Shown in pieces: positions 36,511 through 49,103 of a DNA stretch of 64,000 bases. Both the position numbers and the translations under genes were made by a program. The notes under the pieces are model-generated. The model saw only the letters and a list, made by a program, of their open reading frames with translations. It ran no database searches and was not told the DNA's origin. Source of the stretch: Magicicada septendecula. Taxonomy: Eukaryota > Arthropoda > Insecta > Hemiptera > Cicadidae. Numbering within the stretch: position 1 is the stretch's first letter; each line of letters begins with the position of its first letter. Location of the stretch: positions 198,876,134 to 198,940,133 of the forward strand of contig CM068373.1 in assembly GCA_034769895.1 (NCBI GenBank), in the 5' to 3' direction.

Positions 36511-39182
36511 TTAATGTCTGTTACATTACACGTTTCTCTTATAGAGTACTATTGTTTGCCAACCTATCTCTCCTTACCTTGTCTTTACAAGAACCCTCCG
36601 TAATATAGTAATTTCTATAGTTTGTCGTTTCTTTGAGTTGTTGCTGTATCTGGCTTGGTATCTGATGCATAGGATATTACTGGACATACTGTGCTTTCGT
36701 AAACACTAGTTTTTGCTTCTTGTATGAGGTATTTATTAAAAAAGTATTCACATTAATACTAAAGAAATAAAATTTGTCTTAGCCGCTTTAGTCCCTTTTA
36801 ATTTCGTTACATTTCACTTGCGACAAATATTTACTAAACATTCTGGAAAGAACTAACTCAGAAAATAAAATAACTTGACTTTGAGTTGATGGCAATGAGC
36901 TACAATTTTATTTGAGATAAAACTTGATTCAAAGAAAGAGTAATGTGAACTAAAATTTCAAAATTTCAGCGAGCTCTAAGGAACACATTTCTACTAGTCT
37001 CCTATAATTGCTGTTGCTGCGGCGCAAAATAAGTAAGCTAGTATCCAAAATGTCTCTAATAATAACGTTTCTGTAATAAGTAAAAAAATATTGCAGTAAA
37101 TTTTATCATAGTTAGTGACAAATAATTACATGAGACCTCGATCGATTCACTTCCAAAACACTAATTTCATTCTATACGTTACAACTAACCTTCAACCTAA
37201 ACGTAACAGAATTTATAATTTTCATATCAAGGAACTAGGTATATAAATTACGGCAGAATACTCCTAGGGTATAGGTTTCCTTAAAATTAAACAAATATAT
37301 GGATTTTGTATTATATAATTTTAATAATCAGATTCACCGTTTAAACCTATTATAACGGTCTACATTAATTTTCTTATATTCCCCTTCAAATTTGTTTCTA
37401 TTCATCCCATTTTTCTTCTTTTGTTTCTCTTGCATTTTTTTTAAATTAAATTGTGTAGTATCTGCTTATGTAGTCGTCTAACTCAAAAAGCGATTAACAG
37501 CCCCTCTCTATTTTCCCTCTATGATTTCAGGTCTTCACGCCCCTGTAGTTTTAATTTCAGGATGTTGGTCATCACCCTATTAACGAGTTACTTTTAAAAA
37601 TTACTACTGTGCTTTCTGTTTTACCTAAAATAGATAGAATAACTAATTTTTAGCATTGAATAAACAATTTTATTTCTACATAGGCCTACATTAAGCCTTC
37701 TCCTGTTCGGAAAATAAGTACTTTCCAGAACCATCAATTCTGAAGGTTAAACGACGAAGAAAGAGGTGGTCAGGACCTTCTGTTACTAGAATAACCCATT
37801 AAGCTTAATTTTAGAAGAAAATTTAGAAAGACGACAATATTTATTTAAAAAAATGTTATTACAAAATAAAATACAATAAATATTTCAACAGTAAATAGAA
37901 CTGGTTTTGCTCTATTAGAAGCATATTTTCCTCAGAACTTAAAAATTGTAAATGTTAATTTAATTTTGAAAAATTAAGCGAATTTATTCTTATTTCTACG
38001 GCAAACGTAAATTTTGACCGAGAGCAGTAAACATGTTGACTCAAAATGGGCTGTAAGTAGAAGTTTGTGTCCGGAACGGATCCTACAACTCTATTACCCA
38101 GGAGACGTTTGCAGAGAGAGAAGAGCGTCGCATTTTCCAGTTTTTAGTTTTATATTCTCCAGAGCTGAAAAACGAAAACTTACAAATCGACGAGTGGCCG
38201 GTATTACTTACACACACTTCGTGCTTCACCAAGAGAAACATTTCCAATTTCTGTACTTGCGGTGATACACCTAACAATCGATTGCTCCCCACTGATTTTA
38301 GAATATCTTCTCTCCCTTTTTTCGTATCTTGTTCTATAACGTTATTTCCCAGTTTTCGTGGAAACCAAATTTTTCTTATACATGTAGTCGACTCTCAAAC
38401 GGGCGATAAACTTTGTACACTCCGTTCTACAAGCGCTATCTTTAAGGCTACTTTAATATTGTGCTCCGTAGTGTTGTAAGAGACAGCGTATATATTGCAA
38501 TATGTGAGATTTCCATATAAAATTATAATTTTACTCTTAACATATGATAGCATGTTTCAATGAAAATTGGTCAGAGTAAAAGTTGCGTGTAAAATAGAGA
38601 TTAAGAATTATGTCAAAATTGTTAGATTAAGTTGATTTTTGACTGTACAAAAAAATAATGAGTGTTGTGAAGTAGTACGAACATTTGCATAGGCATATGG
38701 CGAGTGCGCGTGTGAGTAACTGTGTTACGAAATAACAATAAAACCCGAATTAAATTAAATAACTTTTATGTAAATCAAATGTCCGACAAAAAACTTACAC
38801 CAGATGTGCATAAAATAAAGACCTATCTGGTAGTAATATTTGTTAGTAATATAAAGAACAAAATATATGAGTTTTTTCATAAATAAGGTTTTATCACCCA
38901 CAAGAAAAGCAATAAAATTATACCGGTTTTATTTGCTCGTTTTAGATTGTTCATATGCAATTTCTTACAAGTAGAATGTTATCTAGACTAGCGCCGTAAG
39001 GGTGAGGGAGCGTTTTGACCAATGAGATTGGCTAATATATCAGTCAATTTGATCAGTAATGGGATGTAAATTGGTCTACCTTAGAACTCAGAAGAAGCAG
39101 TCTCGTTAATCTCTATAACGTGTAATCGTTAGCTCTGATTCAGTACGTTATGTCTGACAGTAGTTACGAACACTAGTAGTAT

Positions 39183-39214
39183 GCGTGTGTATGTGTGTGT
39201 GTGTGTATGTGTGC
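39183..39214. repeat. (GT)n microsatellite
   Basis: Short GT tract interrupted by AT and GC units. Confidence 0.85.
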
Positions 39215-39464
39215 GTACAAGAGTCATTCCATAATTAAAAAGACAAACACCTATTGCTAGAAAACAGTTCATAAAATTAACAAGATATATTCAGAAGTAT
39301 CGTTGTAATTAATTTCTAACAACCGTTTGATGTAAATGTGTAAACATAATTTCAGTTTTCTTATTTGTGATGCTGTGTTCTATCAAGAATAGTACGTTTT
39401 AAAAAGAGTTGGGGAATTTGTTCTTTTTGAAGACAAACGTATCTTATGACCCAAATGCTAATTT

Positions 39465-39560
39465 TTAGAAAAATGGTTTACCCATTCAAAAGTTATCCTT
39501 AGGCAACACCCAGTAGACAGGCAAATTCCAATCGGTTCAGTTAAAACTGAGAATTCCCTT
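39465..39560 (+). repeat. Weak dispersed repeat shared with 27700-27830
   Basis: Contains TACCCATTCAAAAGTTATCC and ACAGGCAAATTCCAATCGG; see the partner for shared words. Ends not definable. Confidence 0.3.
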
Positions 39561-42500
39561 AGCCAGTTCAATTATTACTTCAAAAGTTCAGGATCTACAA
39601 AAATAGTTTTAAAAACATGCATTTATTATGTCTTTGATGTCTGTTTACTTTATACAGTCAGAAACGGTATCTACGTAACATTAACTATGAAACTGGCTTT
39701 ATCAAGGTAAATAATATAACCTTCTTACATTCTGTCTATAATTTTATGAATATGGGTTCTATTAAAAACGTGTCATAATATTATTGTGGGTTATACTCAA
39801 AATATGTCAGACACATGGTAATATATTATATAATATATAAATTACAAAAATGCAATTTAAAATAGGTTGATTTAAATTCAGTTTAATTAAATAAATTTCC
39901 CTCAAGTTAATTAAATAATTTAAATTACATTAAATTTTTTATAACATGGAAAATGTTATCTTGTAGAAATTAACACAAATGGAGATAACATAAAGGTGTA
40001 CATTAAAGAGCAATTACTATATCTTACTTATCTTTGTCTTGACATCTGAAAACTTCCGTTGATTGTTAATAATCAAAACATTGTGGTAAAAGTATTTTTT
40101 TAAATCGTAAACGTCCTTGACTTCAGTTTTCTGTTTGTATGTAAGAATAAAAACTGAATTGGCTACTAACCGTTTAGGTAGAAGAATAAAGTTTCATCTA
40201 CAAGTCTGCTTTCGGCTCGTTCATGTTTCTTGTAGAACTGCTTTCGTATGTTTAAGTTAGTTTTAAATGAAAATAAAATGATTGATCCGAAATCCTTCTC
40301 AATCGTAATTTTTCTATGGTCAAACTATAATCACTAATTTCTTGATATTATGAATACGTGTACGTAAATGTTTATCTTTTCTTTTATTATTTGATTTGTA
40401 AATTCTCTTCAACCAAGATATTCCTCAGTGCCATCTCAAGTAATATGTTGTTTCAAATAAACTGTTTATACATAAATAAATGTTGTCAAATACTGTCAGT
40501 ATTGTTAAATAACTAGGTTCTTTTGATCAGTTCCACTTATTTCTAGGTGTTTTCTTTTTATAAGTAACTGGACTTACAAACTATCTTTTACACCTTTCCT
40601 AGTGTATTTGTATTTGCTCTATCTCATCAAGTCTATTGACTGTATTTATTATATTCTATTACTTGTTCCTTTTGTCCACCATATCTAGTTTTTAGTTCAT
40701 AACATCATCTTGATCCGCGTCTTCAAATGACACATAGGCGTACTGTGTCCTGCCGTATTATATTTTGTTACAACGATTCCAGACATCGTAGTTTTTTTAG
40801 AGAATAAAAATGAAGTAAACGAAGACCAGAGAAGTCGTTACTTACAACTATAATAACAGTTTCCATAATCAAAGACTCCTATATACAAACGCATTAAATT
40901 TACTATTGTCCGAAATACACTGACGTAAAAAACGATTAATATCACCTAATTAATAGTTTAACAATAAATTATACAAGTTATCAATTACAGTTGTCAGTAC
41001 ACGATAACAGCACTTATAACTTTCTACTTAACTGGTGTCAACAAACACACAACGAAGCACTAACGCAACAATAACAACAATTATTAACACTACTTATAGC
41101 TTCAATTCGAAATCTCATACTGACCCTGGCCAAGCCGACATTTGTAGCTGAACGTGCCATTATCAAGCGTCCAGACGTTGACATGATACATATCCATATT
41201 ATGCCAGTTGCCTGACTCTTGGCGTACCATAAAAAATGTTTGTTTAGATAACAAAAATGTGTTTCTAATTTAATTGTAATCAAAGTTAAAGAAACAGAAA
41301 CGTAAAATATTCAAGAATAAATTTTTGCAGTATGAAACAAGAAAATTTCAAACACTTATAATGTCATTTTGTAAATGCTAATGTGCAAGCGTTATAAAAA
41401 TATGTAGATTTCTAAGATCATAAAGAAAATATTTAAAAAAATACTCAAACTACCTCTTAAATCTCCTTAACTTTGCCACTATCGACTATGTCGAATCAAG
41501 ATGGCGTGCTAATTATAATTTCAAGGATGTACCATCGCAAACTTGCGTTCCTTAAACTGCCGATATTATAGGCGTCAGTAAATTCATTCTACATTTTATT
41601 TGATATTTAAATTTTACGGTTTCCAAGAATGTCAGGATATACAGTAAAGTAAAGTGATAAGTATTTTTTAAAGCATCAGGCTAAATTGATGACATACATC
41701 TAGCAATGGCTTTACAAGTAAGAAAGTTGAGTTGGCTATTGGTTCTTCAACCGTTTTTAATTATAAATGTGAGTCTCTCATTCGCTTTAAATATCATTAG
41801 AGTAGTGGCGGGTATTTTAATAAGGATGGCTGAGCGTTAATTAGTTTAAACACGTCCACATCGATGATTATGCTGTAAATACATAAATGTTTACACTCAA
41901 AGAGTCCAAACGACTGGACTTAATGTGCATTACCTCAAACGACTGCGTTATGTACAGAAAATGCTGCGACATTACAATAACTTTAACTCTAATGTGCCTA
42001 AAGTTTTGTCTCTTACTGAACGTATTAAGCTTCAATGATGTCAGAATTTTCAATTACACATAGAAAAATTGCGTTTAGAGTGTACATAACGCAGAGTATG
42101 TTTAACTAAATAAATAGTTTACATAGTAGACTGTTCAAAAACTTTTTACAACGACATTAACACCATTTTTAGCATGCGCATGTGTGTGTTGGCGCGCGCG
42201 ACTATAACGGAGTCTGTAGAAAGCCTCAGTCAAAAGATTACAGTTTCCAAATTTGCCTATCTGTCCATTGCCTTGAACTGAAATTGACTCTAGACAATTG
42301 TTGCATTAATACCTCACGTATTAATAGGTGATTCTCTAGTTAGCCTATTTTATTATTTCTTTAGTAGTCTGTCATCTGACATGCCCATCACATAGTCAAA
42401 CTGTGTCGACTGGTTCATTTTTCTTTCATCAAACGTGTTTCGTCGTTTATTTTAACGTTAATCTTTCTTTTTTTACGTCCTTCCATATTACAGTTAATTT

Positions 42501-44669
42501 TAAATATCTACAGCTTCTTTGCGAATAATTCATTAATAAAGCGAAGACCTCTACGTCTAACCTTTACACCAGCTTCCCATACTTCTGCTTCGTATATTAC
42601 TATACGCCTAATATAAAAAGTCCGTGACGATGTTACAAATATTTGATTCATTTTAATTATGTTACTATTATTGTGACCGTCAGTGTTTACTATGTCAAAC
42701 GTATTTCATTTTAAAATAGTTTGAATTTATATAATGATAAACGTTTAATAATAATAAACAAATATTCAGTGCAAATACGTAAAAATTTAAATTTAAATAA
42801 CGTACTATTCTTACATAATTTTAAAAATATTTAGAAGAATTACAAATCTGATAGTAGAAACATACATACAACTTCTAGTTTATACTAGAAACGTTTTTTG
42901 AAATAAACTGAAAGCAAATCGTGTATTCAAAATATGCCTAACATTTACGTAAACACGAAATAAGTCACGTCGTTGCTTTTTTGTGGGGAACGCAAGTGAA
43001 ATGTGTTCAAAGTTTGTAGCGTATGGCAGTCGTGGAGATGGGCTATAGCAAGTTGCCTCTCGTTCATCACCAGTTTACACTATTGCACACGTCAGTAAAG
43101 GGCATGCTTATGTTCTTCTCAACTTCTTTCGTAGCCAGTAGCTAATATCCATTTGAAATTTTATAAACTTGTTAGCATGTGATTTATATAAGATAATAAA
43201 ATGTCGTTGCAATATTTCATAGTCACTTAGTTAAATATTAAATATTTTTAGTTAAGTTAAATATTTTCACTTATTCCACTTCTTTACATTCAAGTAGTGA
43301 CTAATTAATATATTTTAAAACTTTTTAATTAAAATTGTAACCATAGTTACTACGTTTATATACGTGGCTGTTAGAATGACACTCATTGTGCTGAATTAGA
43401 GGTAAACCTTATAAACATGACTAGGTGCAATATATCTGTAACAAAACATTATTGAACGTAGAACATAACGTGTGATTACTGCAAAATGTCGGTTACTAAC
43501 AAAATGATGTTTTGGAGTGAACGTTTGACCATTTTATTTCTGCAAACGTTTTTGGCATTCAAAATTTAAAAACATGATGTGTAATGCATTTTTCACTTCT
43601 TACATTATTGCATTAAGAGTTAATCATGATTAATAAAAAATATTTGTCACATTTTATACTTTTATTTTTTTAAACTGCATCTGGTACTTATAAAGTTATT
43701 GTAGACAGTAAGTTTCGGCTGAAGATTGTGAACACAGCATTGGTTGTTACTTAGAGAGAATAAAGTCTAAATTAATGATAGTTGAAAAATAATTGTTTAC
43801 AGAACTACAAAAATGGTTTATTATATTTTTTTTCAGTCTGGCAATATGGAAACTTTTATCAAACACAAAAAGTAACCAGTGAAGGAAATTTAAAATTGCA
43901 GATCTTGAACACTCTTTTCTTTCCTATTTTAAACTCACATTAATAACTATTTTTAAACACAGAGTAACAGTGATAAAACAAATTTTACACAAGATCAGAA
44001 CAATAACTTTTTTTTACCCAGAAACTCCGCTTGTGGTAATGTTGCCAAGAGCATGAATCACCGGTCCATCATTTACAGATAAAGTTGTCACAAAAGTTTT
44101 AACAAACCCAAACGTTTTCTTCAATTAAACAAAAGAAGTGTCTTCAAGATAAATGTTCGTTCATTTTGCTCAGTGTAGTAGTTTTCACTCTATCCGGAAA
44201 ATTTTTGTGTATTTTATAGATGATTGTCTTATCACACAACATAATGATGGATATAGAAACATTTGATAAGCACTTTTGTGCACACCAATAAATTGCTAAC
44301 TGCACTTACTGAATTCTTTCAGATAAACTTTCTCTCACAAATGATGTTACAAAGCAGCAAAATCAGTTAACATTTGTACTACTTACTTACTATCAATAGG
44401 TTGGTCCAAAATGCGCTTAATAAACAGGACACATTTTTAAAAATCTACTTTACAGTTATAAAATTTCTTACTAATTTTTCCCAGAAACATACAGCCATCC
44501 CGATACCAAAACCGACAAAAAATGATTTTTGGCAAAAATGCACTTACCAAATTTTTACAATAACCCCATACATTGTGCAGTGATACCGCATAAATCAACG
44601 TCACATGAGTTTTATAACAACCAAATAAATACCACTACCTATCTATCTGTCCACTCAAACATAACTGTT

Positions 44670-44705
44670 ATGTGTGTGTGTGTGTATGTGTGTGCGTGTG
44701 TGTGT
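44670..44705. repeat. (GT)n microsatellite
   Basis: GT tract with a few AT and GC units; it creates the frame at 44529-44777. Confidence 0.9.
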
Positions 44706-44954
44706 TTAGCTTGTGTACTGTTTGGCAGAACTAATTATGTGAATATGAGATTACAACTTATATTATTAAGTGAATAAAAGACAAGGAAAAGAGCTGAAAT
44801 TTGGTTACGTGCCTGCATAGAATTATTTTTGGTGACTGCATAATGATTTGTTTTAGTTTCTGTATATTGTATACTTTAATTCGTTTCTGGATCCGGTTAA
44901 AATTAACTAACAATTAAGAACATTAATTGAATAAATAATATTTGCAGAACATCC

Positions 44955-45395
44955 ACTGACCATTATTATCATCATCTGCAAGGGCTAATCCAAAGATGGT
45001 TTGTTGCTGTCTCAAACAATCAAAGAGTCTAGAGCTGGTTACTCCAGTGCTTCCTCGTGCGTCCAACACCTCTCCGTCCGTCCCTTCGGCTTATAGTTTT
45101 ATAGTAGTTTGTGGATGCGGCAGTCATTCGCCGTAGATGTTCCCACCAATTCAGCCGATACTAGGCAGTCCTGTTGAGTATACTCATAGTATTCAGTTGC
45201 TGCCGTATATTTGTGTTTCTTCTATGATCATGGAGAGTATACCCTGCCACGTGCCTGGAAAAATTCATTTCATCCGCTTATATAAGATTGATTTGACCTT
45301 TCGTTAAGTGCAATTCTCAGACCCGTAAATAAGTGTAAGAATGGTCATCACCTTGTAGAATTTTAGGCGTGTTTCTTTACTTGCTGACTTAAGAG
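44955..45395 (-). pseudogene. LINE reverse transcriptase C-terminal fragment
   Basis: Minus strand translation, with stops: KETRLKFYKVMTILTLIYGSE, then a segment equivalent to the post-RT region (SRHVAGYTLHDHRRNTNIR, LNWWEHLRRM, GRTRKHW). The YKVMAIPTLLYGSE block directly follows the RT domain in RTE-like insect LINEs, and the later blocks are the usual C-terminus. The copy is old: several stops, no catalytic motif left. Confidence 0.65.
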
Positions 45396-45599
45396 TTTAA
45401 ACAAGCGTTGATAAAAGTGTATTACAAAAATAACTAAAGAATTACCATTTTGAATTGAAACATGTGTGAAACTGCAGTGTTCCTGTTTTGTATGTGGCAG
45501 CCAACATCTGTTCTACTAAAAAAGAGAATTTCTGTAATTTGAGTAACACATTACATAATTCTGGATTTCACAATTTTTAAAATGTAACTATAAAATTGC

Positions 45600-45842
45600 A
45601 GAGTAAATATTATTAGAAGAAGCATTGCTTAGAACGAATATACAACCTTCAATAAATCTATATGTTTACGCGGTACATAGCGTCTTTCAGATATGGTTTT
45701 ACGTCCAGCAATATTGAATCCGTTTTATTGCTGATAAAGCGAATTTATAAGCTAGCAGTATTTTATAGAAACTATAATAAGGCAACAAAAATATAGTGCA
45801 GGGACGATTCTGCGTATTACGTGTAGTAGTATCGTATGATAT
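45600..45842 (+). repeat. Dispersed repeat shared with 59515-59735
   Basis: Both loci have, in order, AATAAATCTA(T/C)ATG, AAAGCGAATTTAT, GTTTTA-like and ATTTTATAG/TTTTATGAC words, then GACGA and a GC(G/A)TATT/GCGCATT ending. Diverged. The SINE at 45843 inserted at its end. Confidence 0.4.
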
Positions 45843-46141
45843 TATAAAGCCTCCAGGTGGTCTAGTGGCTAACGCGGGCGATTGATGCGCTCGTGGTCCC
45901 GGGTTCAATTCCCGGCGGAGGGTTCCGTACGGCGTGCACTCAGCGTCGTGAGGCAAACTGAGTAGGCGCTGAGATATAACAGCGCCGCCTCCTGGCTGTG
46001 AATACCGCAACTAGCGGCTGGTGGCGCGTAGTACTAGCCATACACCGTCACACTAACACAAAAGCCGCGCGGTACGCCTTGGTCCTTAACGGACTGTTGA
46101 GCGGAGGTTTATTTTATTTTTATTTTAGTATCGTATGATAT
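45827..46141. repeat. 16-bp target site duplication around the SINE
   Basis: TAGTATCGTATGATAT at 45827-45842 is repeated exactly at 46126-46141. This is the mark of target-primed reverse transcription. Confidence 0.95.
45843..46125 (+). mobile_element. tRNA-derived SINE
   Basis: About 283 bp between exact target duplications. The head (45849-45923) is tRNA-like: pol III A box TGGTCTAGTGG and B box GGTTCAATTCC, with CCGGG/CCCGG closing the T arm and GCCTCC facing GGAGGG at the acceptor. It is followed by a tRNA-unrelated, GC-rich body (to about 46108) and a short TTTATTTTATTTTTATTTT tail. Transcription would be by RNA polymerase III and mobilisation by a LINE partner. The exact duplications show a fairly recent insertion. 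GC is far above the surroundings. The minus frame 45699-46010 is an artefact. Confidence 0.93.
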
Positions 46142-46523
46142 ACAGACCTACAAATATTGTATATGAGACGCTGCGTTGATTCAATAAATACAGACGTCGA
46201 CACATAAGCCGAACAACCCCATATATTTAAACATAAAATGAATTAGAATAGTGTAAAAATTGTGAAATTGTTTCATAGTTTAAGCAGATTTATTGCTTTA
46301 GTTAAATGAGCAAAGCGACTTTACAGTTTTAACTGGACTACTTGGCATTTGCCTGTTTGCGGGACGTGCCACAACAATGTATAAATCCACTAAACGACAC
46401 TCTTAAAATTTATCACGCGTGCAATTTATACTTTTAACACAGAGCCCTACTGTTTTTAAAGTTGATCCCCCACGCCATTAAATGTAAGCGGCGGGAGGCA
46501 AAATCTGAGGTTTCAAACATGTT
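46142..46523. other. Short intergenic stretch
   Basis: Nothing recognised; left flank of the piggyBac-like element. Confidence 0.4.
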
Positions 46524-46725
46524 TTAACCCGTAAATGGTAATATCCGTCTGTACGACGGGTTAACTTAACAGTTTTTACGCTAGACAGCGTAATTGTCAG
46601 TTTGAAACCTCCATTTTCCAGCTATGCTTCATTTGATCCATTACCTTGGTTGTGTTTGTTACCTTTGACGATAGTTTCCTGTTTTACTATAAATTTACCA
46701 TTTGAAAATAAGTCACCTCGCTTTA

Positions 46726-46920
46726 GAGACGGATATTACTCTAAAGGTACGTAGTTACTCCGTCTGTTAGACTAATATTACTGTAAATGTCTATAATTGT
46801 ATCCGCCCGTTAGACGGATATTACTTTGAATGTTTGTATTTTTATCCGCCTGTCACTCGGACATTACTATAAACGTTTGTATTTATGTTCGCATATCAGA
46901 TCGAATAATACTCTAGCAGT
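46726..46920 (+). repeat. ~44-bp tandem repeat repeating the TIR core motif
   Basis: AGACGGATATTACT or variants recur at about 46728, 46770, 46813, 46857 and 46903, with TCCGTCTGTTA-type linkers. The same motif, inverted, is in the left terminal repeat (AATATCCGTCT, 46540-46550). The repeats sit between the left end and the transposase start. Confidence 0.7.
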
Positions 46921-47006
46921 ATAATTTTTTGTACGCAACTAGATTATTTCTTCCCTGTCGTGATTATGTTTTTTTTTTACAATTCCGTTTTTCTTTACAG
47001 ATAAAA

Positions 47007-48822
47007 ATGTCAGGAAAACGTCAAAATATACCTTCAAATGTGTCTGAAAGGACAAAACGAATTATGCAGCTGGTTTGCATGGAGGATGTAGTAGAAAGTG
47101 ACGCTGAAGTTGCTTCTGATGATTCATACTTAGGCAATGACCACTGTTTTTCTTCAGATCATGACAGCGATCCTGAAATTGATATTGAGGACCTCACCAG
47201 CAGTAGTAGCAGTGATGATGAAACGCCACAACTACCTGCAGCTGTTAATCAACCATCAATTTACTACGGTAAAAAAATTGCTTTTCTTGGAATTCGGAAG
47301 CTCCCTGTAAGAGTTCAAAAACTCCAGAAAGGGATGTTATAAAAATAAAATTGGCTGCTCTTAAAGGCCCTGCTTTAAAATTGAATAATCCGACCGCTGA
47401 AGATGTATGGCGATTATTTTTCACAAGCGACATTTTTCAAGAAATCGTGGTCAACACCAATAAAAAATTAGAAGACGTAAGACAAAATTTGAAAACACCA
47501 GATTCTTCTTCTTATAGAAATACGAAGAAGGAAGAAATTGAAGCTTTGATAGGACTTTTGATTTTATGTTCCATCTTCAAATCTGGTCGTGAAAGGCTGT
47601 CATCACTTTTTTCAACAAATAGTACAGGTCGTCCTATATTTCGTGGAATCATGTCCCTGAAACGATGCGAAACATTATTATTAGCTCTGCGGTTTGATGA
47701 CTCATCAACTAGGAGTGAAAGGAAAGAAAAAGACCCTGCAGTAGCCATTTCAAATATATTTAATATATTTATTTCGATCTGCCAGGCGGTCTATTCCATA
47801 GGAGCACATGCATGTGTTGATGAAACCCTGATACCATTTCGGGGTAGATGCCCATTCCGTATGTATATGCCGAACAAACCTGCAAGATATGGTATCAAAT
47901 TGATATGTTTGACGGATGCCCACAACTCATACCTATTAAATGCCTAAATTTATGTAGGTAAAGACAGTGATGGGAAATGCCTCACAAAAGAGGAACAAAA
48001 GCTCTTGAAACCGACTCAGGCTGTGATTCATGTTGCTCAGCCAATCATCAACACGAACAGAAACGTAACAGCTGATAATTGGTTTTCATCAATCGAACTT
48101 GTTCAGGAGTTACATAAGAGAAAACTCACATACGTCGGCACGCTCAAAAAGAATAAGAAGGAAATACCCCCTGAGTTTTTTCCAAACAGAAAAAAAGAGG
48201 CTGGATCCTGTATGTATGGGTATACAAAGAATATGACTCTCCTTTCATTTATCCCTAAAAAGTATAAAGCAGTGATACTAATCTCTTCCATGCATGACTC
48301 AGAGTTTAGAGATAAAGGAAACGACAAACCTGAAATTGTGTCCTTTTACAATGCCACCAAATCCGGTGTTGACACGCTAGATTACAAATGCAGTATTTAC
48401 TCGACAAACCGGCGTACCAGAAGGTGGCCACTAGCAATTTTCTATCACCTCATTTCTTTGAGCTGTTCCAACAGCCATGTTGTATTTTCGAATATACAAC
48501 CAGCAAAAATGGAAAGATTTAATTTCATGAAAGAACTTGGATTTAGTCTCATAAAAAAACACATGGAGACTCGATTAAAGATATCCAATTTGCCTGAGGA
48601 ATTAAAAAAAATAATAAAGGAAACTATTCGTCCAGAAGGTGATAAGGAACCATGTCAAAGCAAGAAATTGGATAAAAGTGACAGGTTGGAAAAAAGAAAA
48701 AACTGTCGTTATTGTCCTATACGAAAAATAGAATGACTAATTACAAATGTGTTAAGTGCGATACACCTAATTGCTTGGAAAGTTCCAAGAAAATCTGTAA
48801 TGTGTGTCTACAAAATTTGTAA
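47007..48822 (+). pseudogene. piggyBac-like (PGBD) transposase with two frameshifts and one stop
   Basis: Transposase that would excise and insert at TTAA. Start ATG at 47007, just after an intron-acceptor-like TTTTTCTTTACAG. Domains in order: acidic, serine-rich N-terminus (SDHDSDPEIDIEDLTSSSSS); a first frameshift at an A7 run near 47270, after which the frame 2 reading continues (LAALKGPA, EDVWRLFFT); catalytic core with Asp in CVDETLIPFRGRCPFRMYMP, Asp in ADNWFSS and Asp in SGVDTLDYKCS, then RTRRWPLAIFYHLI; a C-terminal cysteine-rich cross-brace (CRYCP, CVKCD, CNVCLQ) reached only after a second frameshift near 48722-48731. An in-frame TAA lies at 47945-47947, in the otherwise typical YLLNA-x-IYVG block. 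All three catalytic Asp residues survive, so damage is limited and insertion may not be very old. Length without breaks about 600 residues, as usual for the family. Confidence 0.93.
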
Positions 48823-49103
48823 CTTTGTTTGATCTTTTAATTGATTTTGAATCATGTATATATCACTAAATCTTTAAATTTTATTTTAATCCATTTTTAA
48901 ATGTTAAAATATTTTAACTATTATTTTTATTTGTGTTATTAATATTGTCATCCTTTACTAAATAAAATTTTAGAAAAATAAAATTTAAACATTTTATACT
49001 GATCAATAATACCCTAAATACAGAACGATGAAAAAAAAAAAAAAAAACTTAGTCTCATAGGCTGGGAGTGTGAGTTGGAGAGATGTTACCACATACAGGT
49101 TAA

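Larger units (their letters stand above)
36511..44954. other. Long AT-rich stretch without a supported gene
   Basis: Apart from GT microsatellites at 39183-39214 and 44670-44705 and a weak repeat at 39465-39560, nothing is recognisable over more than 8 kb. Frames at 38014-38292, 41038-41283 (minus), 41868-42053 (minus) and 44374-44777 have no family features. Introns of an unseen gene cannot be excluded. Confidence 0.4.
46528..49099 (+). mobile_element. piggyBac-like transposon
   Basis: About 2.57 kb, flanked by TTAA at 46524-46527 and 49100-49103, the piggyBac target duplication. Terminal inverted repeats: CCCGTAAATGGTAATATC at the left and, on the other strand, CCTGTATGTGGTAACATC at the right (4 differences in 18). 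Order inside: left end, a 200-bp tandem-repeat leader (46726-46920), damaged transposase gene (47007-48822), AATAAA signals near 48960-48980, right end. Too damaged to move by itself, though the ends might still be recognised. Confidence 0.9.

Noticed and set aside
41038-41283. 81-codon minus frame
   Set aside because: No recognisable motif and no support; the Cys-rich end comes from GT/ACA-rich sequence.
44963-45000. Hammerhead-like core around ATCATCATCTGC
   Set aside because: No GAAA block at the right distance; it is the tail of a LINE fragment.
45849-45923. A true tRNA gene
   Set aside because: The acceptor stem is imperfect and the sequence continues into a SINE body with tail and target duplications.
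47205-47225. Hammerhead-like GATGATGAAAC
   Set aside because: Lies in the acidic coding part of the piggyBac-like transposase, with no stem.
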